Source of the DNA: Porphyromonadaceae bacterium UBA7332
GTDB lineage: Bacteria > Bacteroidota > Bacteroidia > Bacteroidales > UBA7332
Length of the DNA stretch: 34,057 bases
Assembly: GCA_002471225.1 (NCBI GenBank)
Contig: DKPO01000044.1
Coordinates: forward strand, 219,295-253,351
Reading direction: 5' to 3'
How positions within the stretch are numbered: position 1 is the first letter of the stretch; each line of letters begins with the position of its first letter. The position numbers and the translations under genes are program-made. Below are positions 16,001-24,936 of this stretch, piece after piece. The notes under the pieces are model-generated. The model was not told where the DNA came from. It did not search any database and worked only from the letters and a program-made list of their open reading frames with translations.

Positions 16001-19000
16001 GTGAGTTTTAAAAGAGGATCAAAATATATATACACAATTATATTCTTATTCTGCTTCTGCATGTTAGAAGCAGAATATACCTCTTATTCTTATAGCAAAA
16101 CAGCAGTTGATTTTCTGACAGAGATAAAAAAAGATACCCTGGAGACAAAATATAAAGTCAGGAAAACGATTGCAGATAATATAAAAACACTTAATCAGTC
16201 TTCACCAATTGATCTACAAACACCAGAGAATATCTCTTCTGCATTTGAATTTGATCCATCTACTAACTCCTATATTTATCGTTCCAAGATAGGTGACACA
16301 GAGATCGGGATTCCTTTTCGTCTTACGCAGGAAGAATATATGCAATACCATTTGGAAACTGTAATGCGCGAGTATTATAGGAGAAAAACAACAATAATCG
16401 AAGGAGAATCAACCGGATTCCAACCTTTCAATCCCTTCGATATGAAATTCTCGTTAGGACCAGCTGAAAGGATCTTCGGTCCGGGCGGAATCCAGATTCA
16501 AACCCAAGGCTTTGCTGAACTCGCTATTGGAGTGCAACGTAATGTTGTAAATAATCCTCAACTATCTGAGCGGGCACGTAAACGGACTTCTCTTGATTTT
16601 AGTCAGGAAATTCAATTGAATATGAATGCGAAAATAGGGGACAAGATGGATTTTAACTTGAATTATAACACTAATGCGACCTTTGATTTTGATGCTCAAA
16701 AGTTGAAGCTGGCATACGAAGGAACCGATGATGAGATAATTAAACATATTGAAGCAGGAAATGTAAGTATGACTTCTTCAGGAGGATTGATTCGTGGTAC
16801 ACAGGCTTTATTTGGTATTAAGGCTGGATTGCAATTCGGTAAATTAAGATTGACGGGAATTGTTGCTCAGCAAGAATCAGAATCTAAAGTTATTAATACG
16901 CAGGGAGGTGTACAAACGACTCCTTTTGAAATGTCTATTGAGGATTATGATGAAAACAGACATTACTTTCTTGCTCATTATTTCAGAGATACATATGATA
17001 AATCCATGAGTAAGTTGCCCTATATTTCTTCCGGATATATGATAAATAAAGTCGAAGTATGGGTTACGAATAAAAGAGGGAATTTTGATCAGGCACGTAA
17101 TGTGGTAGCTTTTATGGACCTTGGTGAGTCTAAGGTTATAGGTAATCCGTTCTGGAAACCTTTAACTCCTAATGCTCTTCCACAGAATGAGGCAAATTCT
17201 TTGTATAATGAAATAACAACGACGTATAATGCCATAAGAAATATAAATCTTGTAAATCCGACCTTAGAACCCTTAGAAGCATTTGGCATATATGGAGGTC
17301 AGGATTATGATAAGATAGAGAGTGCTCGAAAACTCGATCCGTCAGAATATATTCTCAATAAACAGTTGGGATATGTATCATTAAAAGCTTCTTTGCAATC
17401 GGATGAGATTCTAGCCGTCGCGTTTGAATATACCTATGAAGGAAAAACGTATCAAGTTGGTGAATTTTCGACGGATATCACTAATAACACACAGTCCTTA
17501 TATCTTAAACTTCTTCGTTCTACCGGATTGACTCCTAATTTACCTATGTGGGGATTGATGATGAAGAATGTCTATTCATTGAATGCTCTCCAGATTGAGA
17601 AAGATCGTTTCAGGCTCGAGATTCAGTATCAGAGTGATACCACAGGTGTTTATCTCAATTATTTGCCGGAAGGTAATATAAAGAATGAAACACTGCTACG
17701 CGTTATGAATCTGGACCGCTTGGATGCCAGACAGGAGCCACGGCCTGATGGCTTTTTCGATTTTGTGGAAGGCTTTACAATTCATTCTCAATCAGGACGT
17801 CTTATTTTTCCTGTATTAGAACCTTTCGGGTCTCATTTAAGAAAGAAAATCGGGAATGATGTGATTGCCGATAAGTTCGTTTTTCAAGAGTTGTACGATT
17901 CAACGAAAGTTGAAGCAGCACAGTTAGCCGAGAAAAATAAATATAGGATGAAAGGCGAATATCGGGCTACCAATGCAGCTGAAATACGGCTTAATGCAAT
18001 GAATGTGCCTCGAGGGTCTGTGAAAGTTATGGCTGGCGGTCAGGAGTTGAAAGAGAATGTTGATTATTCGGTAGATTATATTATGGGTGTTGTAACTATA
18101 ATGAATCAAAGTCTTATAGATTCAGGTACGCCTGTTAATGTTACACTTGAGAATCAGTCAATGTTTAGTATGCAACGTAAAACTCTTTTAGGTTTGGATG
18201 CTGTATATGCTTTTAATAAGAATTTCAATCTCGGAGCTACCATTATGCATTTAAGTGAAAAGCCTGTAACACAGAAAGTATCGATGGGAGATGAGTCGAT
18301 TAGTAATACAATCTGGGGATTGAATATGCAATACAAAAAAGAATCTCAATGGTTGACTGATATGCTGGATAAAATTCCATTTGTGAATGCTACAGCTCCA
18401 TCTCAAATGACTTTGAATGCAGAATTTGCACAGTTAGTTCCCGGACACCCTAAAGAATTATCCAGACAAGGTATTGCTTATATTGATGATTTCGAATCCA
18501 CAAAAATGGCTATTGATCTGAAAAATCCATATTCATGGATATTGGCAAGTACGCCAATTGAGCTGTTGAATCCATTATATAATGATCGACTTTCGGAAAA
18601 TGGAGTGAATTATTATGGCAAGAACCGAAGTCTTATTAACTGGTTCTATGTTGATGGCTTATTTACACGAAAGAATTCTTCATTAACTCCTTCACATATT
18701 AAAAATGATAAAGATCAACTTTCAGATCATTGGATTCGTGAGATTATGGAACAAGAACTTTATCCTAATAAAGAAGCAGGATATAACGAAATTCCAACGA
18801 TCCAGGTACTGAATCTTGCATATTATCCCAAAGAGAGAGGACCGTATAATGTTGATGCGTTGCATATGGGTAGTGACGGTTATTTGGAGTTTCCGGAACA
18901 ACGTTGGGGTGGTATTATGCGTAAGTTGGATAATACTGATTTTGAAGCTTCGAATATTGAATATATTGAATTCTGGATGTTGGATCCTTTCATTAAGGAT

Positions 19001-22000
19001 AAGTCCGGAGCGTTTAGTGGTGGGGAGCTGATTTTTAATTTAGGAGACGTTTCGGAGGATATTCTGAAAGATGGGCGTAAAATGTATGAGAATGGATTGC
19101 CTGTGGACGGCGATCTGTCTTTAGTTGAAGATACATATTGGGGAAGAGTCCCTAAAAGACAATCCTTGACGTATGCTTTTGAGAATACTCCCGGAGCAAG
19201 GCGTATGCAGGATGTGGGTCTGAATGGAATAAATACTGAAACAGAACATACTTATCCGACCTATCGTAACTATATCGAAGAGCTTAAAAATAAAATATCG
19301 CCTCAGACCAGAGCGAAATGGGATGCAGATAAGTATTCACCGTTGAATGATCCGGGCGGAGATAATTATCATTATTATCGCGGTGCAGACTGGGATAAAC
19401 AAGAGAAATCTATTCTGGAGCGATATAAGAGATACAATGGTACTGAAGGGAACTCACCGGCTTCATCAGACTCTCCTGAAACGTATGATACATCTTATAA
19501 AGTGGTTCCTGATGTTGAGGATGCTAACCAGGATAACACGCTGAGTGAGTATGAACGTTACTATCAGTATCAGGTAGCGATTAAAAGGGAGTCCATGAAA
19601 GTCGGATTTAATTATATTGTAGACAAACGAACTTCTCGTGTCAAGCTGAGAAATGGTAAAGAAGAAGATGTTAGCTGGTATCAGTTTAAAATTCCGATTC
19701 GCAATTATCATAAGAAAATAGGAAATATCAGAGATTTTAAAGCGATTCGTTTTATTCGTATGTTTATGACCGGATTTAATGATTCGACCGTTCTTCGTTT
19801 TGGCTCACTGGAGTTGGTTCGCGGAGATTGGAGGCAATATCAGAAGTCTTTACATGCTCCGGATGTTATGCCTGTCTCAGATGCTACTATTGATGTTTCG
19901 GCAGTGAATATTGAAGAAAATGGATCTCGCGAGCCTGTGAACTATATTCTTCCTCCGGGTGTATCGCGGGTGGTGGACCCCGGACAGCCACAGCTTCGGC
20001 AATTAAATGAGCAATCCTTAGTGTTAAATGTTCAGAATCTTTCACCTGCGGATGCCAGAGCTGTATATAAAAATACGGCTTTGGATATGCGTCAGTACAA
20101 AAAATTACAGATGTTTGTTCATGCTGAGAAACTTATAGATGATCTGACGGATTTGCGTAATGGAGAATTAAGTGCCTTCTTACGTATTGGTACAGATTAT
20201 CAGAGTAACTATTATGAATACGAGATACCTCTGCGTCTGACTCCTCCGGGATTTTATAATAATAACAGTACAGCTGATCGTGAAATAGTATGGCCCGAGC
20301 AGAATATGTTTGATTTTGCCTTAGAGTTATTTACAGATCTTAAACTTACACGAAATAGAGAAAAGAGAGTTACTGGATCTAATGTTACATTTGCGACTCC
20401 GTTTTCTATTGTTGATCCCGATAAGCCTAAAAACAGAGTTACCGTTGTAGGAAATCCATCCTTATCCGATATAAAAACGATAATGATAGGTCTTCGTAAT
20501 AATGCACGTACGGTCAAATCAGGAGAAGTATGGGTGAATGAACTTCGATTGGCACAATTTAATGAAGAAGGGGGATGGGCTGTTCAGGGAAACTTGAATA
20601 TTTCACTATCAGATATTGCAAATGTTAACTTTAGTGGAAGGAAAGAGACTGTAGGGTTTGGATCGGTTGAACAGTCGGTTACGGAGAGACGAATGGATGA
20701 TTTCTATCAATATAATATAGGTACGAATGTTGATGCAGGACGTTTCTTGCCTTCCAAAATTAAAGTGAAAGCTCCAGTATATTATTCATATTCCGAACAG
20801 GTAACAACACCTAAGTACAATCCACTGGATCAGGATATTGAGATTTCTGATGCTATGCGCGAAACGATAAATGAAGCTGAACGTGATTCTATAAGAAGTT
20901 TTGCCCGGGATGTTGTACGCAATAAAAGCTTTAGTGTGACTAACTTCAAGGTTGATATATCAAGCAAACGTCCGATGCCGTATGATCCCGCTAATTTTAC
21001 CCTGAGCTATGGATTTAATGGTTTAGAAAAGCATAGCCCTTCTGTCGCATTTGAACGTTCTGCTGACTATAGGGGTAATTTAGCATATACCTATAGTCCT
21101 ATGTATAAAGGCTGGGAGCCTTTTAAGACATTGAAAGATAAAAATTGGAAAATCGCGAAAGAAATACAGTTGAATTTTTTTCCTCAGAATATAACTTTTA
21201 CAACTTCTATGATGCGCTATTATTTCGAATCATTATATCGGGATTTGAGTGCACCGGGTGATATAAATGAGGGGCTACTCTCTTTTCGTAAAGATTTTCT
21301 TTGGGATAGAGAGTTTACATTGCGCTGGGATTTAACTAAGCATATTAAATTTTCTTTTCGTAGCGGAACGAATGCCCGGATAGACGAACCGGACGGACGT
21401 GTGAACAGGAGAGACTTACCTGATGAGTATCGTTTGTGGAAGGATTCTGTGATGTTAAGTATCGCGGAGTTGGGACGACCTATGAATTTTGGACAATCTG
21501 CTAACTTTCAGTTTTCTGTACCCATACAGAAGATTCCGGTATTGAGTTGGACTAATCTTGATATAAAGTATGCTTCGACTTACAACTGGGAACGGGGTGC
21601 TGTTATCGATGATCAGACAAATCTGGGGAATATAATTCGTAATACGGGTAACTGGAATGGTGATATGAAGCTGAATTTTGAAGGGCTTTATAGTAAATCT
21701 CGTTTTCTGAAGGAGGTCAATCAGCGCTTTTCATCTAAGAATAAAAAAGTGGATAAACAATCCAATGTAGCTCGTAAATCTGCGAAGTTGATTCATATAC
21801 AAAAGATTACACTGAAGAGTGGTGATAAGCGTATGGTCAGGCATAATCTTAATACGCGTTATCTGACTTTATTGGCTAAAGATCAGGATAGTCTCCTGGT
21901 TAAAGTGAAATACGTGATTCGTGACGATAATTCGATACAGATTCATGCCGCTAAAGACCAGGTATTGAATCTGACTATACGTGTTGCAAGTGATCCAAGA

Positions 22001-23443
22001 GACTCTAAGTGGTATGATGTTGCTCAGTATTCAGCCCGGGCATTGATGTCTGTTCGCTCTGCAACTATTAGTTACCGACGATCGGGAGGCCTTCATTTGC
22101 CGTCTTTTAATCCCGAAGTTGGAGATATGTTAGGTCAGCGTCGTAACGGAGGCATTCTGTCTCCGGGATTGGATTTTGCATTTGGATTTACGGATGATAG
22201 TTATGTAGATAAAGCGATCAGTCGGGGCTGGATGATAGTGAATGATTCGGTGGTGACTCCGGCATTATCAAATTATAATGAGGATATTCAGATTCAGGCG
22301 CAATTAGAACCTGTTAAAGGACTAAAAATAGCACTGACAGCTCATCGTACACAAGGGAAAAATAATCAGATAAACTTTATGTATGAAGGTCGTCCGATGA
22401 TTCAGACAGGCAATATATCTATGAGTTTCATGGCTCTGTCATCATCTTTGCGATCATCTAATGCAAAAGGAGGTTATCAATCAGATTTCTTTGACCGATT
22501 TGTTGCGTACCGGGATGTGATAGCAGGACGTCTTACGGATAAATATATGGGATCATTATATCCTTCCGGTGGCTTCATGGAAGGGAATATTTTAGCCGGT
22601 AAGCCATATGATCCATCTGTTTCTCCGGTTAATAGAAATACGCCAGATGTCTTGATACCTGCTTTTATAGCTGCTTATACAGGGCGGAAACCTGAGAAAA
22701 CCTCTTTGTCTTTTTTTCCGGGGTTATTGAGCATGATTCCAAACTGGCGAGCTACCTATGATGGTTTGATTCAGATTCCGTTTATTGCAAAACATTTTAA
22801 GAGTTTTAATCTGACTCATGGTTATAAATGTACATACGGTATTGCTAACTATTCGACATTTATTAATTACAGCGAATCGTCAGATGGTTTTGGCTATGTT
22901 CAGGACCAGCTGACTAAACAACCTTTACCATCTTCGATGTATGATATAGGGGCTGTTGTTATTAATGAAAGCTTTAGTCCTCTTATCGGTGTGAATGTAA
23001 TGACAAAGAATAATATAAGTGGTAAGGCTGAGGTGAAGAATAGTCGCTCTCTGTCACTTAATATAGGATCTATACAGTTAGTTGAACAGATTAGCACCGA
23101 ATATATTTTCGGAGGAGGATATACGATTCCTGATCTCCGGATATTTTATAAATCAAAAGGAGGAAAGCAATCAACCATAAAAAATGAAATGAAGTTTTTA
23201 GCTGATGTTGTATACAGACGCAGTGAGGTGATGATACGTAAAATAGAAGAAGAATATACCCAACCCACTACCGGGACCAGTACTTTTACGTTTCGTTTAT
23301 CCGCAGATTATACGTTAAGCAGATCTTTAAATCTTCGCGGTTTTTATGATAAACAGATAAATACACCACTGGTTTCTTCAGCTGCTTTTCCTGTTTCGAA
23401 TTCAAGTTTTGGAATAGCTGTACGACTTATGCTGAATCGTTGA
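16001..23443 (+). CDS. sprA: T9SS outer-membrane translocon SprA (Sov)
   Basis: The protein (2480 aa) is the giant beta-barrel pore of the type IX secretion system, which moves folded cargo with C-terminal signal domains across the outer membrane; in gliding relatives it also serves motility adhesins. Length fits the family (about 2400-2500 aa). The start is GTG at 16001, because the next in-frame ATG would cut away the signal peptide (hydrophobic IYTIIFLFCFC, 10-20). Family blocks include NPFDMKFSLGPAERIFGPGG (about residue 144), YIDDFESTKMAIDLKNPYSW (about 827), GEVWVNELRLAQF (about 1508) and a C-terminal barrel strand ending in FGIAVRLMLNR. SprA_N-type repeats lie in the N-terminal half. 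No stop or frameshift interrupts it. It is co-directional with ruvA and is followed after 169 nt by an ECF sigma gene. Confidence 0.97.
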   Translation: MSFKRGSKYIYTIIFLFCFCMLEAEYTSYSYSKTAVDFLTEIKKDTLETKYKVRKTIADNIKTLNQSSPIDLQTPENISSAFEFDPSTNSYIYRSKIGDTEIGIPFRLTQEEYMQYHLETVMREYYRRKTTIIEGESTGFQPFNPFDMKFSLGPAERIFGPGGIQIQTQGFAELAIGVQRNVVNNPQLSERARKRTSLDFSQEIQLNMNAKIGDKMDFNLNYNTNATFDFDAQKLKLAYEGTDDEIIKHIEAGNVSMTSSGGLIRGTQALFGIKAGLQFGKLRLTGIVAQQESESKVINTQGGVQTTPFEMSIEDYDENRHYFLAHYFRDTYDKSMSKLPYISSGYMINKVEVWVTNKRGNFDQARNVVAFMDLGESKVIGNPFWKPLTPNALPQNEANSLYNEITTTYNAIRNINLVNPTLEPLEAFGIYGGQDYDKIESARKLDPSEYILNKQLGYVSLKASLQSDEILAVAFEYTYEGKTYQVGEFSTDITNNTQSLYLKLLRSTGLTPNLPMWGLMMKNVYSLNALQIEKDRFRLEIQYQSDTTGVYLNYLPEGNIKNETLLRVMNLDRLDARQEPRPDGFFDFVEGFTIHSQSGRLIFPVLEPFGSHLRKKIGNDVIADKFVFQELYDSTKVEAAQLAEKNKYRMKGEYRATNAAEIRLNAMNVPRGSVKVMAGGQELKENVDYSVDYIMGVVTIMNQSLIDSGTPVNVTLENQSMFSMQRKTLLGLDAVYAFNKNFNLGATIMHLSEKPVTQKVSMGDESISNTIWGLNMQYKKESQWLTDMLDKIPFVNATAPSQMTLNAEFAQLVPGHPKELSRQGIAYIDDFESTKMAIDLKNPYSWILASTPIELLNPLYNDRLSENGVNYYGKNRSLINWFYVDGLFTRKNSSLTPSHIKNDKDQLSDHWIREIMEQELYPNKEAGYNEIPTIQVLNLAYYPKERGPYNVDALHMGSDGYLEFPEQRWGGIMRKLDNTDFEASNIEYIEFWMLDPFIKDKSGAFSGGELIFNLGDVSEDILKDGRKMYENGLPVDGDLSLVEDTYWGRVPKRQSLTYAFENTPGARRMQDVGLNGINTETEHTYPTYRNYIEELKNKISPQTRAKWDADKYSPLNDPGGDNYHYYRGADWDKQEKSILERYKRYNGTEGNSPASSDSPETYDTSYKVVPDVEDANQDNTLSEYERYYQYQVAIKRESMKVGFNYIVDKRTSRVKLRNGKEEDVSWYQFKIPIRNYHKKIGNIRDFKAIRFIRMFMTGFNDSTVLRFGSLELVRGDWRQYQKSLHAPDVMPVSDATIDVSAVNIEENGSREPVNYILPPGVSRVVDPGQPQLRQLNEQSLVLNVQNLSPADARAVYKNTALDMRQYKKLQMFVHAEKLIDDLTDLRNGELSAFLRIGTDYQSNYYEYEIPLRLTPPGFYNNNSTADREIVWPEQNMFDFALELFTDLKLTRNREKRVTGSNVTFATPFSIVDPDKPKNRVTVVGNPSLSDIKTIMIGLRNNARTVKSGEVWVNELRLAQFNEEGGWAVQGNLNISLSDIANVNFSGRKETVGFGSVEQSVTERRMDDFYQYNIGTNVDAGRFLPSKIKVKAPVYYSYSEQVTTPKYNPLDQDIEISDAMRETINEAERDSIRSFARDVVRNKSFSVTNFKVDISSKRPMPYDPANFTLSYGFNGLEKHSPSVAFERSADYRGNLAYTYSPMYKGWEPFKTLKDKNWKIAKEIQLNFFPQNITFTTSMMRYYFESLYRDLSAPGDINEGLLSFRKDFLWDREFTLRWDLTKHIKFSFRSGTNARIDEPDGRVNRRDLPDEYRLWKDSVMLSIAELGRPMNFGQSANFQFSVPIQKIPVLSWTNLDIKYASTYNWERGAVIDDQTNLGNIIRNTGNWNGDMKLNFEGLYSKSRFLKEVNQRFSSKNKKVDKQSNVARKSAKLIHIQKITLKSGDKRMVRHNLNTRYLTLLAKDQDSLLVKVKYVIRDDNSIQIHAAKDQVLNLTIRVASDPRDSKWYDVAQYSARALMSVRSATISYRRSGGLHLPSFNPEVGDMLGQRRNGGILSPGLDFAFGFTDDSYVDKAISRGWMIVNDSVVTPALSNYNEDIQIQAQLEPVKGLKIALTAHRTQGKNNQINFMYEGRPMIQTGNISMSFMALSSSLRSSNAKGGYQSDFFDRFVAYRDVIAGRLTDKYMGSLYPSGGFMEGNILAGKPYDPSVSPVNRNTPDVLIPAFIAAYTGRKPEKTSLSFFPGLLSMIPNWRATYDGLIQIPFIAKHFKSFNLTHGYKCTYGIANYSTFINYSESSDGFGYVQDQLTKQPLPSSMYDIGAVVINESFSPLIGVNVMTKNNISGKAEVKNSRSLSLNIGSIQLVEQISTEYIFGGGYTIPDLRIFYKSKGGKQSTIKNEMKFLADVVYRRSEVMIRKIEEEYTQPTTGTSTFTFRLSADYTLSRSLNLRGFYDKQINTPLVSSAAFPVSNSSFGIAVRLMLNR

Positions 23444-23518
23444 TACTTGTTTTCTATACACTTGTTTTATAGATTTACGTATAGGGTGATTATCTGCGGT
23501 TAAATCTATGTATTGACA

Positions 23519-23526
23519 TATTTTTG
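23519..23526 (+). promoter_or_regulatory. -7-like box upstream of the ECF sigma gene
   Basis: TATTTTTG matches TAnnTTTG, 86 nt before the ATG at 23613. There is no -33 TTG at the right distance, so the promoter is uncertain. A perfect Shine-Dalgarno-like GGAGGTGA (23582-23589) follows but sits over 20 nt from the ATG. Confidence 0.35.
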
Positions 23527-23612
23527 ATATAAGCTTTTAACAGACTGGAAATATGCCTGTCATGCAGATGTAATATCCCTTTGGAGGTGACGTATATCTA
23601 ATAAAACAGTAA

Positions 23613-24164
23613 ATGTTAAATACGATTAAAAATAAAGAGGGGGAGATAGTACAATTCGAGAACTTATACAAACTCTATTGCTGTAAACTGAAGAGATTTA
23701 TTTTCGGATATGTAAGAGATGATGAAGAGACGGCAGATATTATTCAGAATATATTTATGATTCTCTGGCAACGTCGTTTGTCTTTTGATGCAAATACGAA
23801 TTGGGATGCCTATATATTTACGATAGCTCGTAATTTATGTATTGATTCGTTGCGTAAGCAAATTAATCGTGCAAAGCCTATTGATCAGGATATATCTGAC
23901 TCTGTTTTTGATGCTCAAATGAATGTGCTTGCTTTGGAAGATTTCCGGATGGGTGCAATGGATTTTTCTATGTTAGAGAATCAAATTGAGAGGATACTGT
24001 CATCTTTGCCTGCCGAAACCCGTAAGTCATTTTTATTAAGTAGAGAGGAGGGGCTGAAATATAAAGATATTGCAATCCTTCAGGATGTGAGTGTTAAGAC
24101 TGTAGAGAAGCGCATTTCCACAGCTTTGTCGTCTCTGAGAAGCGGTTTGCAAATTTTTATGTAG
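23613..24164 (+). CDS. ECF-type RNA polymerase sigma factor, orphan
   Basis: The protein (183 aa) has sigma region 2 (about 14-84; FGYVRDDEETADIIQNIF at 31-48, WDAYIFTIARNLCID at 64-78) and region 4 (about 124-175; LPAETRKSFLLSREEGLKYK at 132-151, then the HTH with VSVKTVEKRI). This is the Bacteroidota ECF expansion type that usually pairs with a FecR anti-sigma factor and SusC/SusD-like genes. No anti-sigma gene is adjacent: upstream is sprA and downstream a TetR gene. ATG 23613 is fixed by an in-frame stop directly before it. Target promoters are unknown; ECF factors regulate T9SS genes in Porphyromonas, so a link to sprA is possible but unproven. Confidence 0.93.
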   Translation: MLNTIKNKEGEIVQFENLYKLYCCKLKRFIFGYVRDDEETADIIQNIFMILWQRRLSFDANTNWDAYIFTIARNLCIDSLRKQINRAKPIDQDISDSVFDAQMNVLALEDFRMGAMDFSMLENQIERILSSLPAETRKSFLLSREEGLKYKDIAILQDVSVKTVEKRISTALSSLRSGLQIFM

Positions 24165-24192
24165 AGATTCTTTTTGATAATCAATAATATAT

Positions 24193-24200
24193 TACCTTTG
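24193..24200 (+). promoter_or_regulatory. -7 box of the TetR gene
   Basis: TACCTTTG matches TAnnTTTG and is directly followed by the palindromic operator at 24201-24216, which would cover the transcription start at about 24204. TTTTTG upstream (to 24176) is only 16 nt away, so the -33 element is imperfect. Confidence 0.65.
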
Positions 24201-24216
24201 TTGAACGAATGTTCAA
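24201..24216. promoter_or_regulatory. TetR-type operator, copy 1
   Basis: TTGAACGAATGTTCAA has 6-bp perfect arms (TTGAAC/GTTCAA) around a 4-bp centre. A near-identical palindrome lies before the MATE gene. The position over the transcription start suggests self-repression. Confidence 0.75.
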
Positions 24217-24230
24217 TATGTATATAAATA

Positions 24231-24842
24231 ATGGCTGAAAATATAGATACAAAAGAGCTTATTCTTGAGAAAACGTACCTTTTGCTTTTATTGAAGGGGG
24301 TAGATTCAGTGTCGATTAGTGATATTCAAAAAGAAACAGGACTTTCCCGCGGATTACTGTATCACTATTTTGGGAATAAAGAGGCTCTTTTTCAGGCAAT
24401 AGCTGAAAAATATCTGATTAATTTACTGAAGTTACCAGCAGACTCTCTTAGTGGATATACGTTGAGTGAGTTGATTGAGTATTATATCTTCACGTATGCT
24501 GATTTGATTAATCAGGCATGGGGAAAATATGCTTGTGATTATCAGATTACAATAGCTAATTATGATTTCCTTATTTTCAGACTCTCTGAATTGAATCCTG
24601 AATTGAAAGAAAAGTTTAAAGCTATTTGGGAGGATGAGGTACATATATGGGAGAAGGCTTTGGTTAATTCGCAAATTAAATCTGAACTGCGAGAGATAGG
24701 GGAGCCTTATGAAACAGCCAAATATTTTCAATACCTGATTAACGGAATTTGGATGAACTCCGTTACACAAGGGACAGATCAGGGTTTGATCGAAACATTG
24801 GAAAAAACACTTAAAGGTTTTTATCGCTTGCTGAAACGGTAA
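24231..24842 (+). CDS. TetR-family transcriptional regulator
   Basis: The protein (203 aa) has the TetR N-terminal DNA-binding domain: helix-turn-helix at about 28-48 with VSISDIQKETGLSRGLLYHY (27-46) and the following FGNKEALF (47-54). The C-terminal part (about 60-203) is helical and would bind a ligand. It probably represses itself and the MATE exporter downstream, since the same palindrome precedes both genes. Ligand and drug are unknown. A terminator between it and the exporter shows that the exporter has its own promoter. Confidence 0.95.
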   Translation: MAENIDTKELILEKTYLLLLLKGVDSVSISDIQKETGLSRGLLYHYFGNKEALFQAIAEKYLINLLKLPADSLSGYTLSELIEYYIFTYADLINQAWGKYACDYQITIANYDFLIFRLSELNPELKEKFKAIWEDEVHIWEKALVNSQIKSELREIGEPYETAKYFQYLINGIWMNSVTQGTDQGLIETLEKTLKGFYRLLKR

Positions 24843-24860
24843 ATTCCGGATTAAGTTTAA

Positions 24861-24890
24861 AACATCTTTTCTGGTAAGAGATGTTTTTTT
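24861..24890 (+). terminator. Terminator of the TetR gene
   Basis: An 11-bp stem including one G-U pair (24861-24871 with 24877-24887), a 5-nt loop and six T residues. Confidence 0.8.
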
Positions 24891-24901
24891 ATAATTACGT
24901 A

Positions 24902-24917
24902 TTGAACGATTGTTCAA
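24902..24917. promoter_or_regulatory. TetR-type operator, copy 2, upstream of the MATE gene
   Basis: TTGAACGATTGTTCAA differs from copy 1 at a single central base. It ends 19 nt before the MATE start codon, within the expected promoter region. Together the copies give the consensus TTGAACGAWTGTTCAA. Confidence 0.75.
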
Positions 24918-24936
24918 TATTTAAACGGACTATATT

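Noticed and set aside
24432..24917. A 161-codon open frame on the minus strand
   Set aside because: It lies antisense to the clear TetR gene and runs over its terminator and the second operator; its translation has no recognisable domain.
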